Assembly: GCA_028724905.1 (NCBI GenBank)
Contig: JAQYTG010000012.1
Location: 1 to 64,000, forward strand
DNA length: 64,000 nt
Direction: 5' to 3'
Source of the DNA: Actinomycetaceae bacterium
GTDB lineage: Bacteria > Actinomycetota > Actinomycetes > Actinomycetales > Actinomycetaceae
The position numbers and the translations under genes are program-made. Shown here piece after piece: positions 17,882-27,960 of the stretch. How positions within the stretch are numbered: position 1 is the stretch's first letter; every line of letters begins with the position of its first letter. A model generated the notes under the pieces. It had not been told where the DNA came from, made no database searches, and worked only from the letters and a program-made list of their open reading frames with translations.

Positions 17882-18745
17882 TTACAGCAGCACTGTGGCA
17901 TACTCACCCACCACAGTAAAACCCGCCTTTTCGTACGTACGCACAGCCGGCACATTAAAATCATTCACATATAAATGCACGCTGACGCCAAAACGCTGGC
18001 GCATCTGCTGCGCCACCGCCACCATTGCCGGAGCCGCCAGCCCTCGCCCACGCAGATCAGGAGCAACCCACACCCCTTGCACTTGCGCCACACCACCAGC
18101 AAAAGCCCCGATGTCTGCTTTGAACTCCACACGCTGCCGCCCGTAATAGTCGTACCCCATGCGCACAAACGTCCACCCCTGCTCAATAAGACTGCGCACT
18201 CGCTTGGCATAAAAATTACCTTTGGCACTCGGATCGTAGCCCACTTCTTCCACAAACATCGCCACTGAGGCCGGAAACACGAGGCCAAACTCGCTGCGAG
18301 TTGCTGCACGCACCCGAGAATCAGCTGCGACGACGCTCGCTCGCTCCCCCTGCCACAGCATCGACAGCTGATGGGCACGCACCTCACGTGGGGCAGCAAA
18401 AGTGGGACGTAAGAGCTCCCACAGTGGCATCACCTGCTGAGCAGCCCCCACCAGAGAATTAGCGAATATCCGTGAACCAGCAAGATATCCCGCCAGTTCA
18501 GCGAGGCTCTCGGCGTCAAAACCCCAGGGAATAATGTTGGCGCCGTTCCAACACACCGCCTGTAAATCGCCGTTATCAGCAAAATAACCAAGGAAGTATT
18601 GCCCACTAGGGGCTGGCTGATCAAGCCAGCCCCGCATCAGCACCGTCTCCACCGGAGCGTGCCTCATCAGTTCCGCTGCCGCCGGATAGTCTGCACGCCC
18701 AAGTTTGCGTACTGGCAAGATAGATACCTGCCACGGAAAGCGCAT
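17882..18745 (-). CDS. GNAT acetyltransferase with DUF4081 domain
   Basis: A two-part protein: an N-terminal DUF4081 region (residues 1 to about 130) and a C-terminal GNAT fold with the acetyl-CoA loop VAPDLRGRGLAAPAMVAV. NDFNVPAVRTYEKAGFTVVGEY completes the fold. Homologues (such as mycobacterial Rv2867c) sit beside ispG, rip1 and dxr exactly as here, but their substrate is unknown. The ATG at 18745 gives 287 residues. The frame runs 30 residues further upstream, where composition no longer fits. It lies 123 bp from ispG on the same strand and probably shares its transcript. Confidence 0.87.
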   Translation of the reverse strand: MRFPWQVSILPVRKLGRADYPAAAELMRHAPVETVLMRGWLDQPAPSGQYFLGYFADNGDLQAVCWNGANIIPWGFDAESLAELAGYLAGSRIFANSLVGAAQQVMPLWELLRPTFAAPREVRAHQLSMLWQGERASVVAADSRVRAATRSEFGLVFPASVAMFVEEVGYDPSAKGNFYAKRVRSLIEQGWTFVRMGYDYYGRQRVEFKADIGAFAGGVAQVQGVWVAPDLRGRGLAAPAMVAVAQQMRQRFGVSVHLYVNDFNVPAVRTYEKAGFTVVGEYATVLL

Positions 18746-18868
18746 TACGCCACACTTTCCCTGGCCATGCGGCGGCGTGCTTGCATGGCAGCCCAACGGA
18801 TATCTACCCGACGCATAGCCATCTGAGCTCTCCATCTGGGTATTCGAGCGCGCAGCAGCTTCACGCTA

Positions 18869-20032
18869 TCACCTCGAATGCGCGTCGGTCTGCGCCACCA
18901 GTCCACGCTGGACGGCAACCTGAGGAGCCAACTCCACCAGAGTCCGCACAATCTCGCTTTCCGGCACTCTTTTCACCACTTTTCCACCGATGAAAATCTG
19001 GCCTTTGCCGTTGCCGCTCGCCACGCCAAGATCAGCTTCACGCGCTTCCCCTGGCCCATTGACGATACACCCCATCACGGCCACCCGCAGCGGGTAAGTG
19101 ATCCCTTTCAGACCCTTTTCCACCTCATTGGCGAGCGCCCAAATATCCACTTGAGCACGTCCGCATCCAGGGCAACTCACAATTTCCAAAGTTTTGGGGC
19201 GCAAATTGAGCGAACGCAAAATTTGCTCTCCCACGCGCACTTCTTCCACAGGATCATCCGAGAGGGAAACGCGGATCGTATCTCCAATGCCCTCAGCCAA
19301 GAGCGCACCAAACGCTACTGCCGACTTGATTGAGCCCTGGAATGCGGGGCCTGCTTCCGTGACGCCAAGGTGCAACGGCCAATCTCCTGCTTCACTCAAC
19401 AGCTCGTACGCTCGCACCACCGTCACCGGATCGTGATGCTTCACTGAGATAGCAAAATCGTAAAAGCCAGCATCTTCAAAGAGCCGTGCTTCATTGACTG
19501 CCGATTCCACCAGCGCCTCTGGCGTTGCACGGCCATATTTTTCTAACAGACGCCGGTCGAGGCTCCCCGCATTGATACCGATCCGCATCGAGGTACCATT
19601 CGCGTGTGCTGCCGCTGCAATTTCGGGAATGACGTCATCAAATTTCTTGATATTGCCAGGATTGACGCGCACCCCGCAGCCTGCCTCGATAGCTGCAAAC
19701 ACGTAACGCGGCTGGAAGTGAATATCGGCCACCACGGGGATGGCACTACGTTGAGTGATCGTGGCCAGCGCAGCGGCATCTTTATCCGTCGGGCAAGCCA
19801 CCCGTACAATATCGCAACCAGCAGCAGTGAGCGCTGCAATCTGCTGCAGTGTGGCATCCACATCCCACGTTTTCGTGGTAGTCATTGACTGCACAGAGAT
19901 CGGGGCATCTCCCCCTACTGCCACCCCGCCCACGTAAATCTGGCGGGTAGGCCGACGCGGTGCTAAAACTAGTGGCTGTTGTTGCGCTGATGCGGCGCCA
20001 TCGCCATGCAGAAGATTTTGTTCGTTGTCCAC
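18869..20032 (-). CDS. ispG: 4-hydroxy-3-methylbut-2-enyl diphosphate synthase
   Basis: Penultimate step of the MEP isoprenoid pathway, reducing MEcPP to HMBPP with a [4Fe-4S] cluster. Visible: [28 protein letters not shown], the TIM-barrel segment [13 protein letters not shown], and the cluster cysteines in [11 protein letters not shown] and [10 protein letters not shown]. The GTG at 20032 is chosen by comparison with actinobacterial lengths. An upstream GTG at 20098 would add 22 Arg/Cys-rich residues. It is in a cluster with dxr of the same pathway, separated by the rip1-type protease gene. Confidence 0.95.
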   Translation of the reverse strand: MDNEQNLLHGDGAASAQQQPLVLAPRRPTRQIYVGGVAVGGDAPISVQSMTTTKTWDVDATLQQIAALTAAGCDIVRVACPTDKDAAALATITQRSAIPVVADIHFQPRYVFAAIEAGCGVRVNPGNIKKFDDVIPEIAAAAHANGTSMRIGINAGSLDRRLLEKYGRATPEALVESAVNEARLFEDAGFYDFAISVKHHDPVTVVRAYELLSEAGDWPLHLGVTEAGPAFQGSIKSAVAFGALLAEGIGDTIRVSLSDDPVEEVRVGEQILRSLNLRPKTLEIVSCPGCGRAQVDIWALANEVEKGLKGITYPLRVAVMGCIVNGPGEAREADLGVASGNGKGQIFIGGKVVKRVPESEIVRTLVELAPQVAVQRGLVAQTDAHSR

Positions 20033-20098
20033 GCGCGTTATTTTAGTGCACCTACGCCTCGTATGTGCACCGTAACGACAACCGAAATCGGAAAACAC

Positions 20099-20354
20099 AC
20101 GACGCGCGGATGTATACGGCTACCAGAAGTGACTGTGCCTAACGATCATGCTTGAGACTGTATGCCTACCGATGCGTGACGCCAGCAAGAACGATGCGTG
20201 ACGTCGCGCCTCTGGCGATCCCCACTTGAGCACTGCAGCCCACACCGCTACCTTATGAGTCTGTTTATGGCCTATGCACGCCACTACCTTATATAAGCAA
20301 CCGCTACCCTATGGCCTATGCACGCCGTCACGCACACCGCAGGATCGACCGCAG
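20099..20354. repeat. intergenic direct repeats between ispG and the M50 protease gene
   Basis: Contains TATGGCCTATGCACGCC twice (20266-20282 and 20310-20326, 44 bp apart), each preceded by CGCTACCYTATG-like sequence. CGATGCGTGACG also occurs twice at about 20171 and 20199. No gene is seen. Confidence 0.6.
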
Positions 20355-21668
20355 CTAAATCACCGGATTGACGATATCAGCCACCACTAGTAGCAGCGTC
20401 ATCACCACGAAAAATGCGATCACGGCGTAGCTCAACGGCAGCAAGCGAGCTGTGTCGAATGCGCCTGGATCAGGCCGCCCCCGCCAGCGCGCCCATGTGC
20501 GGCGCACGCCCTCAATGAGCGCTCCGAGAATATGGCCACCATCGAGTGGCAGCAACGGAATGAGGTTGAAGACGAAAAGGCTCATATTCAGCGAGGCCAT
20601 GAGCATCAGAAAATCTGCGGTTCGCTGAGCAAACCCATACCAAGACACCTGGGCACTGGTAATCGTGCCAGCCATGTCGGCTATCCCCACAATACCCACC
20701 ACCGAATTTGCATCCCGAGGGGCTCCTGAGAAAAGTTGCACTGCCGTATCCCAGAGCTTGACCGGCAGCAGTGCCACAATCTGAATCGTGCCTACCGCCA
20801 GTTTACCCACCTGCAGCAGAGCCACCCCCAAAGACTGTCTGCGCATCTCCAACTGCGGCGAGATACCTACATACGGCTTGAGCTCAGTGCGTTCTTGACC
20901 GGTAGTTGGGTCGATGGCTGGCCGGCCATCGCCTTCGAGCACTGGACGCTCGGTCAATATCGGGGAGAGCGTCAGCGTGAGTAAGTCATCATCACCAGGG
21001 CGACGTACCTGCACGGAGACTGGCGCCGTACCGCCACGTGCGATAGCCGCCTGCACATCTTCCCACGAATCGACGTCCGTATTGCCCCAGGCGAGAATCT
21101 GATCTCCCTCACGCAGCCCTGCGAGCGCAGCTGGAGAAGTCTTCTGAGCAGCGCACGTGGCCGCCCCGCCGACGCACTGCTGCACGCTTGCTAATTTCGT
21201 CCCGTAGACTCCTGCGCCGATTCCACACAGCACTCCCACCGTCAGCACAACGGCGAGCACCGCATTCACACACGGCCCGCCAAACATCACAATGAGCTTT
21301 TTGCGTGCAGGCAAACGCCAAAAAGCACGATGCTCCTCGCCTGGTTCTAGCTGGGCAGCAGAAGCGAGCCGCGCCTGTTCAGCAGCGGTAGGCTCGCCGT
21401 CAGCTTTCCTCACTCGCACCCCTGCCGGCGCCGGAGCCAGCATACCCGCAAGCTCAACGAAACCGCCGAGCGGAATAGCTTTGACGCCGTATTCGGTGCC
21501 TCCGCGGCGCACACTCCACAGAGTTGGGCCAAATCCGATGAAATACTTGGGCACTTTCACGCCGAACTTTTTAGCCGGCAGTAGGTGGCCAAGCTCGTGC
21601 AGACCTACCGTCACCAGCAGCCCGACAACGAACAGCACAATCCCCAGCATCGTTAGCAATGACGTCAC
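20355..21668 (-). CDS. M50 site-2 protease, RseP/Rip1 type
   Basis: An intramembrane zinc metalloprotease that in actinobacteria cuts anti-sigma factors and other membrane proteins. TM1 carries HELGH (H24, E25, H28). A PDZ domain (residues about 150-250, GLREGDQILAWGNTDV) follows, then a C-terminal membrane part with LPLDGGH (D376, H379) supplying the third zinc ligand. At 437 residues it is normal in length. GTG start at 21668. It sits 14 bp downstream of dxr and so is co-transcribed, an arrangement shared with mycobacteria. Confidence 0.93.
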   Translation of the reverse strand: MTSLLTMLGIVLFVVGLLVTVGLHELGHLLPAKKFGVKVPKYFIGFGPTLWSVRRGGTEYGVKAIPLGGFVELAGMLAPAPAGVRVRKADGEPTAAEQARLASAAQLEPGEEHRAFWRLPARKKLIVMFGGPCVNAVLAVVLTVGVLCGIGAGVYGTKLASVQQCVGGAATCAAQKTSPAALAGLREGDQILAWGNTDVDSWEDVQAAIARGGTAPVSVQVRRPGDDDLLTLTLSPILTERPVLEGDGRPAIDPTTGQERTELKPYVGISPQLEMRRQSLGVALLQVGKLAVGTIQIVALLPVKLWDTAVQLFSGAPRDANSVVGIVGIADMAGTITSAQVSWYGFAQRTADFLMLMASLNMSLFVFNLIPLLPLDGGHILGALIEGVRRTWARWRGRPDPGAFDTARLLPLSYAVIAFFVVMTLLLVVADIVNPVI

Positions 21669-21681
21669 GCCTCCCTCGCTC

Positions 21682-22923
21682 TCAGCTCTGCGCTATGAGA
21701 ATATCCGCCTGTGCACGCGCCCAGGCTTCAGCGGCCTGCACAGTTTCCAGGGTGAGAGCCAGATCTGCTGCGCCACTTGTAAAGGAGCTGTGCGCAAAAT
21801 CGTCGAGCGTACGCGCCACCACATCCGTGATCCCGAGAAAGCTCAGATTTTCGTGTACAAACGCCGCCACGGCCTGCTCGTTGGCAGCGTTCATCACAGC
21901 TGGATAGAGTGCCCCTGCCGCGAGCGCCTCCCGAGCCAACTGCACAGCCGGAAAAGCATCGTTATCGAGCGGCTCAAAACTCCAGTTCGCCGCCTGCGTC
22001 CAATCACACGCCGGAGCGACCTCCACTAATCTCTCTGGCCAACTCAAACCCAGTGCAATCGGCAGGCGCATATCTGGCGGAGAGAGCTGAGCCAGAGTAG
22101 AGCCATCGGAAAATTCCACCATTGAATGTACCACCGACTGCGGATGCACCACCGGCAGAATCTGCTGCGGCGGAATATCAAAGAGGTAAGCTGCCTCAAT
22201 CAGCTCCAAGCCTTTGTTCATCAGCGTGGCAGAATTGATCGTCACCACTGGCCCCATCGTCCATGTGGGGTGGCGCAGAGCCTCGCGTACGCTCACAGCG
22301 GAGAGCTGCGCCCGAGTGCGCCCGCGAAATGGCCCGCCGCTCGCCGTCACAATCACACGCCGCACATTCGATACCCCATCATCGGTATTGGCGCTCGTGA
22401 GCCCACGGTGGTGCACTCCAGACTGCAGCGCTTGGAAAATGGCCGAGTGCTCAGAATCCACTGGCACGATCTGCCCTGGGCGCACCATTGCCTCAGCCAC
22501 CAATGCCCCACCGGCCACCAGCGATTCTTTGTTGGCCAGCGCCAGCGTTGCTCCCGTACGTAAGGCCGCAAGCGTGGGAGCAAGCCCTACAGAACCAGTG
22601 ATACCATTGAGCACCACGTCGTCATGATTGGCGCTGCTCGAAGCCAGCTGAGCCATCGCCTCAGATCCCACAAGAATGTCTGGTTCTTTGCGCTCTCCTC
22701 CAATAGCCACCCATGCAGCTCGAAAGGCCTCCAGAGCTTCTACATCAGCGATGGCGACGACGGGTACCTCGAAATCTCTAGCTTGCTGGGCGAGTAACTC
22801 CACGTGTGCTCCGCCAGCACCAAGACCAGCCACTCTGTAGAGCGTTCGATTGCGAGCGATCACTTCCAACGCCTGAGTGCCGATTGAACCCGTTGAGCCG
22901 AGTATCCATACGTTTCGCATCAT
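21682..22923 (-). CDS. dxr: 1-deoxy-D-xylulose-5-phosphate reductoisomerase
   Basis: Second enzyme of the MEP pathway, converting DXP to MEP with NADPH. The N-terminal Rossmann motif WILGSTGSIGTQALEV is diagnostic. LANKESLVAGG, PVDSEHSAIFQ and TASGGPFRG mark metal and substrate binding. The 413-residue length is slightly long at the C-terminus. Two adjacent ATG codons follow AGTAGGTGA, and the second (22920) has the more usual spacing. Confidence 0.96.
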   Translation of the reverse strand: MMRNVWILGSTGSIGTQALEVIARNRTLYRVAGLGAGGAHVELLAQQARDFEVPVVAIADVEALEAFRAAWVAIGGERKEPDILVGSEAMAQLASSSANHDDVVLNGITGSVGLAPTLAALRTGATLALANKESLVAGGALVAEAMVRPGQIVPVDSEHSAIFQALQSGVHHRGLTSANTDDGVSNVRRVIVTASGGPFRGRTRAQLSAVSVREALRHPTWTMGPVVTINSATLMNKGLELIEAAYLFDIPPQQILPVVHPQSVVHSMVEFSDGSTLAQLSPPDMRLPIALGLSWPERLVEVAPACDWTQAANWSFEPLDNDAFPAVQLAREALAAGALYPAVMNAANEQAVAAFVHENLSFLGITDVVARTLDDFAHSSFTSGAADLALTLETVQAAEAWARAQADILIAQS

Positions 22924-23125
22924 TCACCTACTGTTTTCTTCACGCCATATCTTTTACACGTCTATGTTTTCCACGCTGTGCGTTCTTTGCGCGTCTTATC
23001 GTCAGACCTGCCGTCAGCACCTATCGTCAGCACGTGTCGCGTCACATCTCCGTGCCTTGTGCCCTCGCCAGACAGTATCCTCGTTCCCTCGTGTCTTCAC
23101 TCAGCGTCCTCGCAGCGCACTTGTA
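22924..23125. other. intergenic region upstream of dxr
   Basis: About 200 bp with pyrimidine-rich, repetitive sequence on the plus strand (several CGTCAGCAC and TCTTCAC/TTTTCAC words). It separates dxr from the end of the DivIVA-like gene and may hold the promoter of the dxr operon. Confidence 0.35.
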
Positions 23126-23809
23126 CTATTCCACCGCCAGTAGTACTTTCGCTAGTTCGTCTAGATACACGTCTACCACTGCTTCGTTATATGCGTCATT
23201 TTTCTTCGCACTAGGGAAAGCCACCATGCGCACATCGCTCACCGTCAGCTCGGACTTCCCCGCAAAATAGGCACTCACCCGATCCAGAAACCGATCCACT
23301 GCCGCTTTGGAATAACCAACCCCCTGCGCATCTGCAAACCTTGCTCGCCTCGAGCGCCGCAGACGCGGATAGAGTTTGCGGGCCAGCTCGTAGGTGGAAT
23401 CGAGCCAGACGTTCTCCCCGCTCTGTGCCAATACTGCCGCCCGCTGGCGGTGTATAAATGCCGTCTGTAACCTGTCGAGCGCCGCATCCACTGCTGCTGG
23501 CAGGTACCCGCCGCGGACCATAGGGAACGCCACGTTGGCCACACTGGCTGCGTCTATCATTTCTCTCACTTCGCCGCTGCTAGCCAAACGCTCGGAACGT
23601 ACCGAACTCTCAGAGAGCATAGAACGATCAGAAGGCACCGGAGTTTCAAGGAGCCCCGAACCCTCAGCCAACTCAGAACCCTCAGCCAACCCAGGATTTT
23701 CAGACGCTAAAGCCGCATAGCTTCTTTTCGCCCGCGCAAGAAACTGATCCACTCGCTGGACGTCATATCCGAGCATACGCCGCTTTACTCGTGTGAACGT
23801 CTTATTCAT
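23126..23809 (-). CDS. protein with four DivIVA-like repeats
   Basis: A 227-residue protein made of four copies of the short DivIVA N-terminal motif (GYd..xVDxfLdxx). They lie at about 14-27 (GYDVQRVDQFLARA), 100-114 (GGYLPAAVDAALDRL), 158-168 (GYSKAAVDRFLDRV) and 206-221 (AYNEAVVDVYLDELAK). A low-complexity Ser/Glu/Leu segment (37-80) with LAEGSE repeats separates the first from the rest. The long coiled coil of true DivIVA/Wag31 is missing. In that family the motif binds curved or polar membranes. A role in cell-pole or division-site placement is inference. Confidence 0.75.
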   Translation of the reverse strand: MNKTFTRVKRRMLGYDVQRVDQFLARAKRSYAALASENPGLAEGSELAEGSGLLETPVPSDRSMLSESSVRSERLASSGEVREMIDAASVANVAFPMVRGGYLPAAVDAALDRLQTAFIHRQRAAVLAQSGENVWLDSTYELARKLYPRLRRSRRARFADAQGVGYSKAAVDRFLDRVSAYFAGKSELTVSDVRMVAFPSAKKNDAYNEAVVDVYLDELAKVLLAVE

Positions 23810-23907
23810 CGCTGCCCTCCTTATTGGCGTGCTGCCGGTATCGCTTTCCTACCGGCGTCACGCAATGCCCTCTTGCTTACTATAGACGCTTACCATAGAG
23901 GCTCAAT

Positions 23908-25215
23908 CTAGGTGCAGACTCCACGTCGTGACGCCGAGCTGCTTGCCGCTTCTCGACGCAAGCGTTCATACACTGCCCGTTGTGCTTTCGCCGCCCGTGC
24001 AGCGATGTGCTCAGGATCAATCACTTTCGCTGCAAGCTGCCCGCACGCCCCGTCGATATCTGCCCCGCGAGTATCGCGTATAGTGGTAGGAATTCCCGTT
24101 GCCGTCAGCGTATGAATAAACGCCTCTTGAGCGCGGCGGGTAGAGGCCGTCCAAATACTGCCAGGGGTGGGGTTGAGCGGAATCGGATTGACGTGCACCC
24201 AACCTTTGCCACGGCTGTTGAGCTCCTGTGCGAGCAGCTGAGCACGCCACACGTGATCGTTCATATCCTTGATGAGGGCGTATTCAATACTCACGCGCCG
24301 CCCAGTACGCACAAAATAATGCCGCGCCGCGTCTAACAGTTGGCTCACTTTATAGCGGGAGTTGATCGGAATAAGGTCGTCGCGCAGATCGTCGTCAGGG
24401 GCGTGGAGCGAGACGGCGAGCGTGAGCGGTAGCCCCAGCTCCGCCAGTTTATATATCCCTGGGACGATTCCCACCGTCGAAACGGTAATATTGCGAGCTG
24501 ATATTCCAAAGCCTTCGGGAGCCGGAGCTGTGAGACGCCGAAGAGCGCCCGTCACGGCTTTGTAGTTGGATAGCGGCTCTCCCATTCCCATCAACACGAT
24601 ATTGGTGATGCGGCGAGAATCTGCTGCTAGCTGATGAACATGGGGAGTTTGGCGATGATCCGCCATACTCTCTTTATTGTGACGGCGGGCACCGGCAGCG
24701 GGAATCGTGACGGCACCTTCACGGGCAGCGATCATATTCAGGCGCACCTGTTCCACGATCTCAGCTGCCGTGAGATTACGAACCAACCCGCCCTGCCCTG
24801 TGGCACAGAATGGACACGCCATCCCACACCCAGCTTGAGACGATATGCACAGCGTCGTGCGATCAGGGTAGGCCATGAGCACGCTTTCAATCACCGCCCC
24901 ATCAAAGAGCCGCCACAGCGATTTCACCGTGGCACCGGCGTCAGCCACCTGACGAGAAACTTCGCTGAGCAGCGGCGGGAACACTTTCTTTACAAGCTCG
25001 GAGCGCTGAGCGGCTGGTATATCGCTCATCTGCTGCGGATCTGCGCTGAGATGCTCAAAATAATGGAGCGAAAGCTGGTCTGCCCGAAACGCCGGATAGC
25101 CTAGTTCCTTAACTGCTTGCCGGCGTTCACTGCCCGATAAATCAGCCAGATGCTGCGGGGGTTTGCCAGATCGCTGTTCGGTAAAGCTCAGCGACGGTGG
25201 CTGACGATTGCTCAT
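23908..25215 (-). CDS. rlmN: 23S rRNA (adenine2503-C2) / tRNA methyltransferase RlmN
   Basis: A radical-SAM enzyme that methylates C2 of A2503 in 23S rRNA and A37 in some tRNAs. The CxxxCxxC cluster ligands are C130, C134 and C137 (CGMACPFC), and the methyl-carrying cysteine lies in GADIDGACGQL near the C-terminus. NIVLMGMGEPLSNY and VSIEYALIKDMND are further family signatures. A His/Arg-rich loop of about 35 residues before NIVLMGMGEP is longer than usual. The ATG at 25215 follows AGGTGAG and gives 435 residues. An upstream ATG at 25263 has no ribosome-binding site. Confidence 0.95.
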   Translation of the reverse strand: MSNRQPPSLSFTEQRSGKPPQHLADLSGSERRQAVKELGYPAFRADQLSLHYFEHLSADPQQMSDIPAAQRSELVKKVFPPLLSEVSRQVADAGATVKSLWRLFDGAVIESVLMAYPDRTTLCISSQAGCGMACPFCATGQGGLVRNLTAAEIVEQVRLNMIAAREGAVTIPAAGARRHNKESMADHRQTPHVHQLAADSRRITNIVLMGMGEPLSNYKAVTGALRRLTAPAPEGFGISARNITVSTVGIVPGIYKLAELGLPLTLAVSLHAPDDDLRDDLIPINSRYKVSQLLDAARHYFVRTGRRVSIEYALIKDMNDHVWRAQLLAQELNSRGKGWVHVNPIPLNPTPGSIWTASTRRAQEAFIHTLTATGIPTTIRDTRGADIDGACGQLAAKVIDPEHIAARAAKAQRAVYERLRREAASSSASRRGVCT

Positions 25216-25303
25216 TCGCGGGCTCACCTGCCGCGCGGGGGCCTGCTGCTCGTTGTCTTTCATAGGATTAAGTTACTTTCACATTCTCGATATTTGCCTC
25301 GCT

Positions 25304-25357
25304 GGTGACGGCACATGGGATGGTACGGCACATGGGATGGTGACGACACGTGGGGAT
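25304..25357. repeat. 18-bp tandem repeat, three units
   Basis: Units GGTGACGGCACATGGGAT, GGTACGGCACATGGGAT and GGTGACGACACGTGGGGAT lie head to tail between rlmN and cdsA. The first two differ by one base-pair deletion, so the array is fairly young. Confidence 0.85.
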
Positions 25358-25439
25358 CGCCGCGCTGGCAAGCGCAGCATCACACAGCATCTCTATCACA
25401 GTCTCATCACAGTTCCATCTACACCGCTGTTGAGATCGT

Positions 25440-26327
25440 TCAGCTTACCGCTGCTGGCGCTCCCAGAGCTAGCAGGTAGAGAAGATAGAAACTCGGAGCA
25501 CAGAAAAGCACCGCATCAATTCTGTCGAGCATTCCACCATGGCCAGGAAAAATCGTCCCCATATCTTTGATCTTCATATCCCGCTTCAGCAGTGATTCTG
25601 CAAAATCCCCCACGGTGGCAAGTACCGGAGTGATTAAGGTAAAAGTCAGTACCCACCACCAGTTCAAACCTAAGGCGAGACGAATAAAGAGCCAGGCTGC
25701 GATGAACGAGAAAAGCACCGAACCGGCAAATCCCTCCCAGGATTTTTTCGGGGATATTGAGGGAGCTATGGGGTGTTTTCCTAAAACGACACCTAGAGCC
25801 AGACCTCCCGTATCTGACGCTGCGGGGAGCAAAACGAGCGTCACGATGCACCACGCAGCGTTTGGCAACGCCGTCATCGCCACCGCAAACATACCGCTCA
25901 TCCCAATCCAGCCGAGCGCGAATACTCCAGCTAGAGCGTTCATCACTGCCGGTTGGCGTCGGCTGAAAATAGCCCACGCCATCACGAACAGTGCGGAAAA
26001 GCAAAAAGTGAGGAAACCCGCAGCGATCCCCTCAGAGTATGTGGCAATAGCCATCAGCAGCACACCGAGAATCATCGGCGTCACCGGAGCGTGAATATCA
26101 CGAACGATAAAAGCTCCTGCGGCTTCCCACAGCCCGATAGCAAAGCCCACAACGGCCAGCACCACAAACCATATCGGGTGGAACGCCACCGAGACTGCCA
26201 CAATTGCTACCAGCACAAGAGCCGTCACAACGGCAGCAGGCATATCCCGCCCTGATTTGCTGTGCTGCTCGTGCGGAGATTTAGGAGGGTGCGGAGCAAC
26301 GGCCGCCAAGAAAGAATTCACGCCCAC
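25440..26327 (-). CDS. cdsA: phosphatidate cytidylyltransferase
   Basis: An integral membrane enzyme making CDP-diacylglycerol, the precursor of all phospholipids, from phosphatidate and CTP. A cytosolic N-terminus of about 40 residues is followed by seven or eight hydrophobic helices. The family signature SLLKRDMKIKDMGTIFPGHGG...DRIDA is complete near residues 242-272. 295 residues. The GTG start is one base after the frr stop, so it is translated from the pyrH-frr transcript. Confidence 0.95.
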   Translation of the reverse strand: MGVNSFLAAVAPHPPKSPHEQHSKSGRDMPAAVVTALVLVAIVAVSVAFHPIWFVVLAVVGFAIGLWEAAGAFIVRDIHAPVTPMILGVLLMAIATYSEGIAAGFLTFCFSALFVMAWAIFSRRQPAVMNALAGVFALGWIGMSGMFAVAMTALPNAAWCIVTLVLLPAASDTGGLALGVVLGKHPIAPSISPKKSWEGFAGSVLFSFIAAWLFIRLALGLNWWWVLTFTLITPVLATVGDFAESLLKRDMKIKDMGTIFPGHGGMLDRIDAVLFCAPSFYLLYLLALGAPAAVS

Positions 26328-26328
26328 A

Positions 26329-26886
26329 TTAGATTTCCATGAGTTCTTTCTCTTTGCCGTCTAAGAGGCTGTCTATCTGATCTGTGTATTTTTTGGTGAC
26401 GGCATCGAGTTCTTTTTCAGCGCGGGCGACGTCATCTTCGCCAGCTTCGCCATCTTTCTTAATTTTGTCGAGCTCATCCTTAGCTTTGCGACGCACTGAA
26501 CGCACACTCACGCGCGCCTCTTCAGCCTTATTTTTAGCCAACTTGACGTAATCTTTACGCCGTTCTTCGGTGAGCGGCGGCATATTGATACGCAGCAACT
26601 GCCCATCGTCGGTAGGATTCACTCCCAAATCTGATTCGGCAATCGCTTTTTCAATGTCTTTCATAGCTGAACGGTCATAGGGAGTGATGAGCACGGTACG
26701 GGCTTCAGGAATACTCACTGTCGCCAGCTGCTGCAGCGGCGTAGGGGCACCGTAATAGTCCACGAGGAGCGAGGTAAACATCTCCGGATTGGCTCGCCCC
26801 GAGCGAATCTTCTGGAAGTCTGCACGTGCCACCTCCAGTGCTTTCGTCATCTTCTCTTCGGCCTCAAGCAATACGTCGTCAATCAT
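26329..26886 (-). CDS. frr: ribosome recycling factor
   Basis: Splits post-termination ribosomes together with EF-G. A 185-residue protein with normal length and motifs: [48 protein letters not shown] and [14 protein letters not shown]. It lies 175 bp after pyrH and one base before cdsA, the widespread pyrH-frr-cdsA order. Confidence 0.98.
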   Translation of the reverse strand: MIDDVLLEAEEKMTKALEVARADFQKIRSGRANPEMFTSLLVDYYGAPTPLQQLATVSIPEARTVLITPYDRSAMKDIEKAIAESDLGVNPTDDGQLLRINMPPLTEERRKDYVKLAKNKAEEARVSVRSVRRKAKDELDKIKKDGEAGEDDVARAEKELDAVTKKYTDQIDSLLDGKEKELMEI

Positions 26887-27061
26887 GGTATCCGCACTTT
26901 CTCGCTAAATTGTTGTCCGTTGTCTTGATAAATATATACGGTTATACGGTGTCGAGCTGGCTGCCCGATCGAGCAGCCATGAGGCTGTGTGCAGCGGCCA
27001 TAGCCGCCACTGGCCGATCATGCGCTAGCCTCCACCCATCTACCCACAGATCAATGCCAGC

Positions 27062-27784
27062 TCACCCCGTCACTAGCGTACCGATCTCGTCTCCCAGCAG
27101 AGCACTAGTCACGTTGCCACTCCCCTGCATCCCAAAGACCCTCATCGTTAAACCGTTGTCTTTGCACAGCGAAAATGCGGCAGCATCTACCACTTTTAAG
27201 CCTTGGCGCAGGGCATCATCATAAGTGAGATGATCGAGTTTAGCTGCTGTTGGATCGAGGCGCGGATCTGCAGTGTAGATGCCATCCACTCCATTTTTCC
27301 CTACCAATAGCTCATCGCAGCGCAGCTCCAAAGCCCGCTGAGCAGCCACGGTATCAGTGGAGAAGAACGGCATTCCAGCTCCCGCGCCAAAAACTACCGC
27401 CCGACCTTTTTCCAAGTGGCGAATAGCCCGCAGAGGAATGTAGGGCTCGGCTACCTGCGTCATCGTAATAGCACTCTGCACCCGCGTGGGCACGCCGGCC
27501 TGTTCCAGAAAATCCTGCAGCGCCACAGCATTGATAACGGTGCCGAGCATCCCCATGTAATCTGCACGGGCACGATCCATACCGTTCTCTTGCAACTCCA
27601 CTCCACGGAAGAAATTGCCGCCGCCCACGACGATGCCCACCTGCACACCCTTGCTCACGGCCGCCGCAATTTCACGAGCTACACGGGTGAGTACGCCGGT
27701 GTCTAGCCCCACTGCTCCACCGCCAAACACTTCACCTGAAAGTTTCAACAAAACTCGCCTGCGGGATACTTCACCCTCGCTCAT
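27062..27784 (-). CDS. pyrH: UMP kinase
   Basis: Phosphorylates UMP to UDP, usually hexameric and regulated by GTP and UTP. Motifs: [52 protein letters not shown] and [11 protein letters not shown]. The ATG at 27784 lies 11 nt after GGAG and gives 240 residues, the normal length. The ATG at 27793 is only 2 nt from it, and a longer frame adds nothing family-like. First gene of the pyrH-frr-cdsA unit. Confidence 0.96.
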   Translation of the reverse strand: MSEGEVSRRRVLLKLSGEVFGGGAVGLDTGVLTRVAREIAAAVSKGVQVGIVVGGGNFFRGVELQENGMDRARADYMGMLGTVINAVALQDFLEQAGVPTRVQSAITMTQVAEPYIPLRAIRHLEKGRAVVFGAGAGMPFFSTDTVAAQRALELRCDELLVGKNGVDGIYTADPRLDPTAAKLDHLTYDDALRQGLKVVDAAAFSLCKDNGLTMRVFGMQGSGNVTSALLGDEIGTLVTG

Positions 27785-27960
27785 ATTTTCCATGTCTCCT
27801 ATCTTAGAAGAAAAGTGCGATGGAATGCACAGCTCCACGCTGGAATGTGTCTGCACTACTACGGATTACACTCAATATGTTCCTAGAGGAACTCAGTGGA
27901 GCCACTTGCGGATTTTTGCAGGCGTGCCTAGCTTAAAACACACAGGAAGGACAATGCTTC

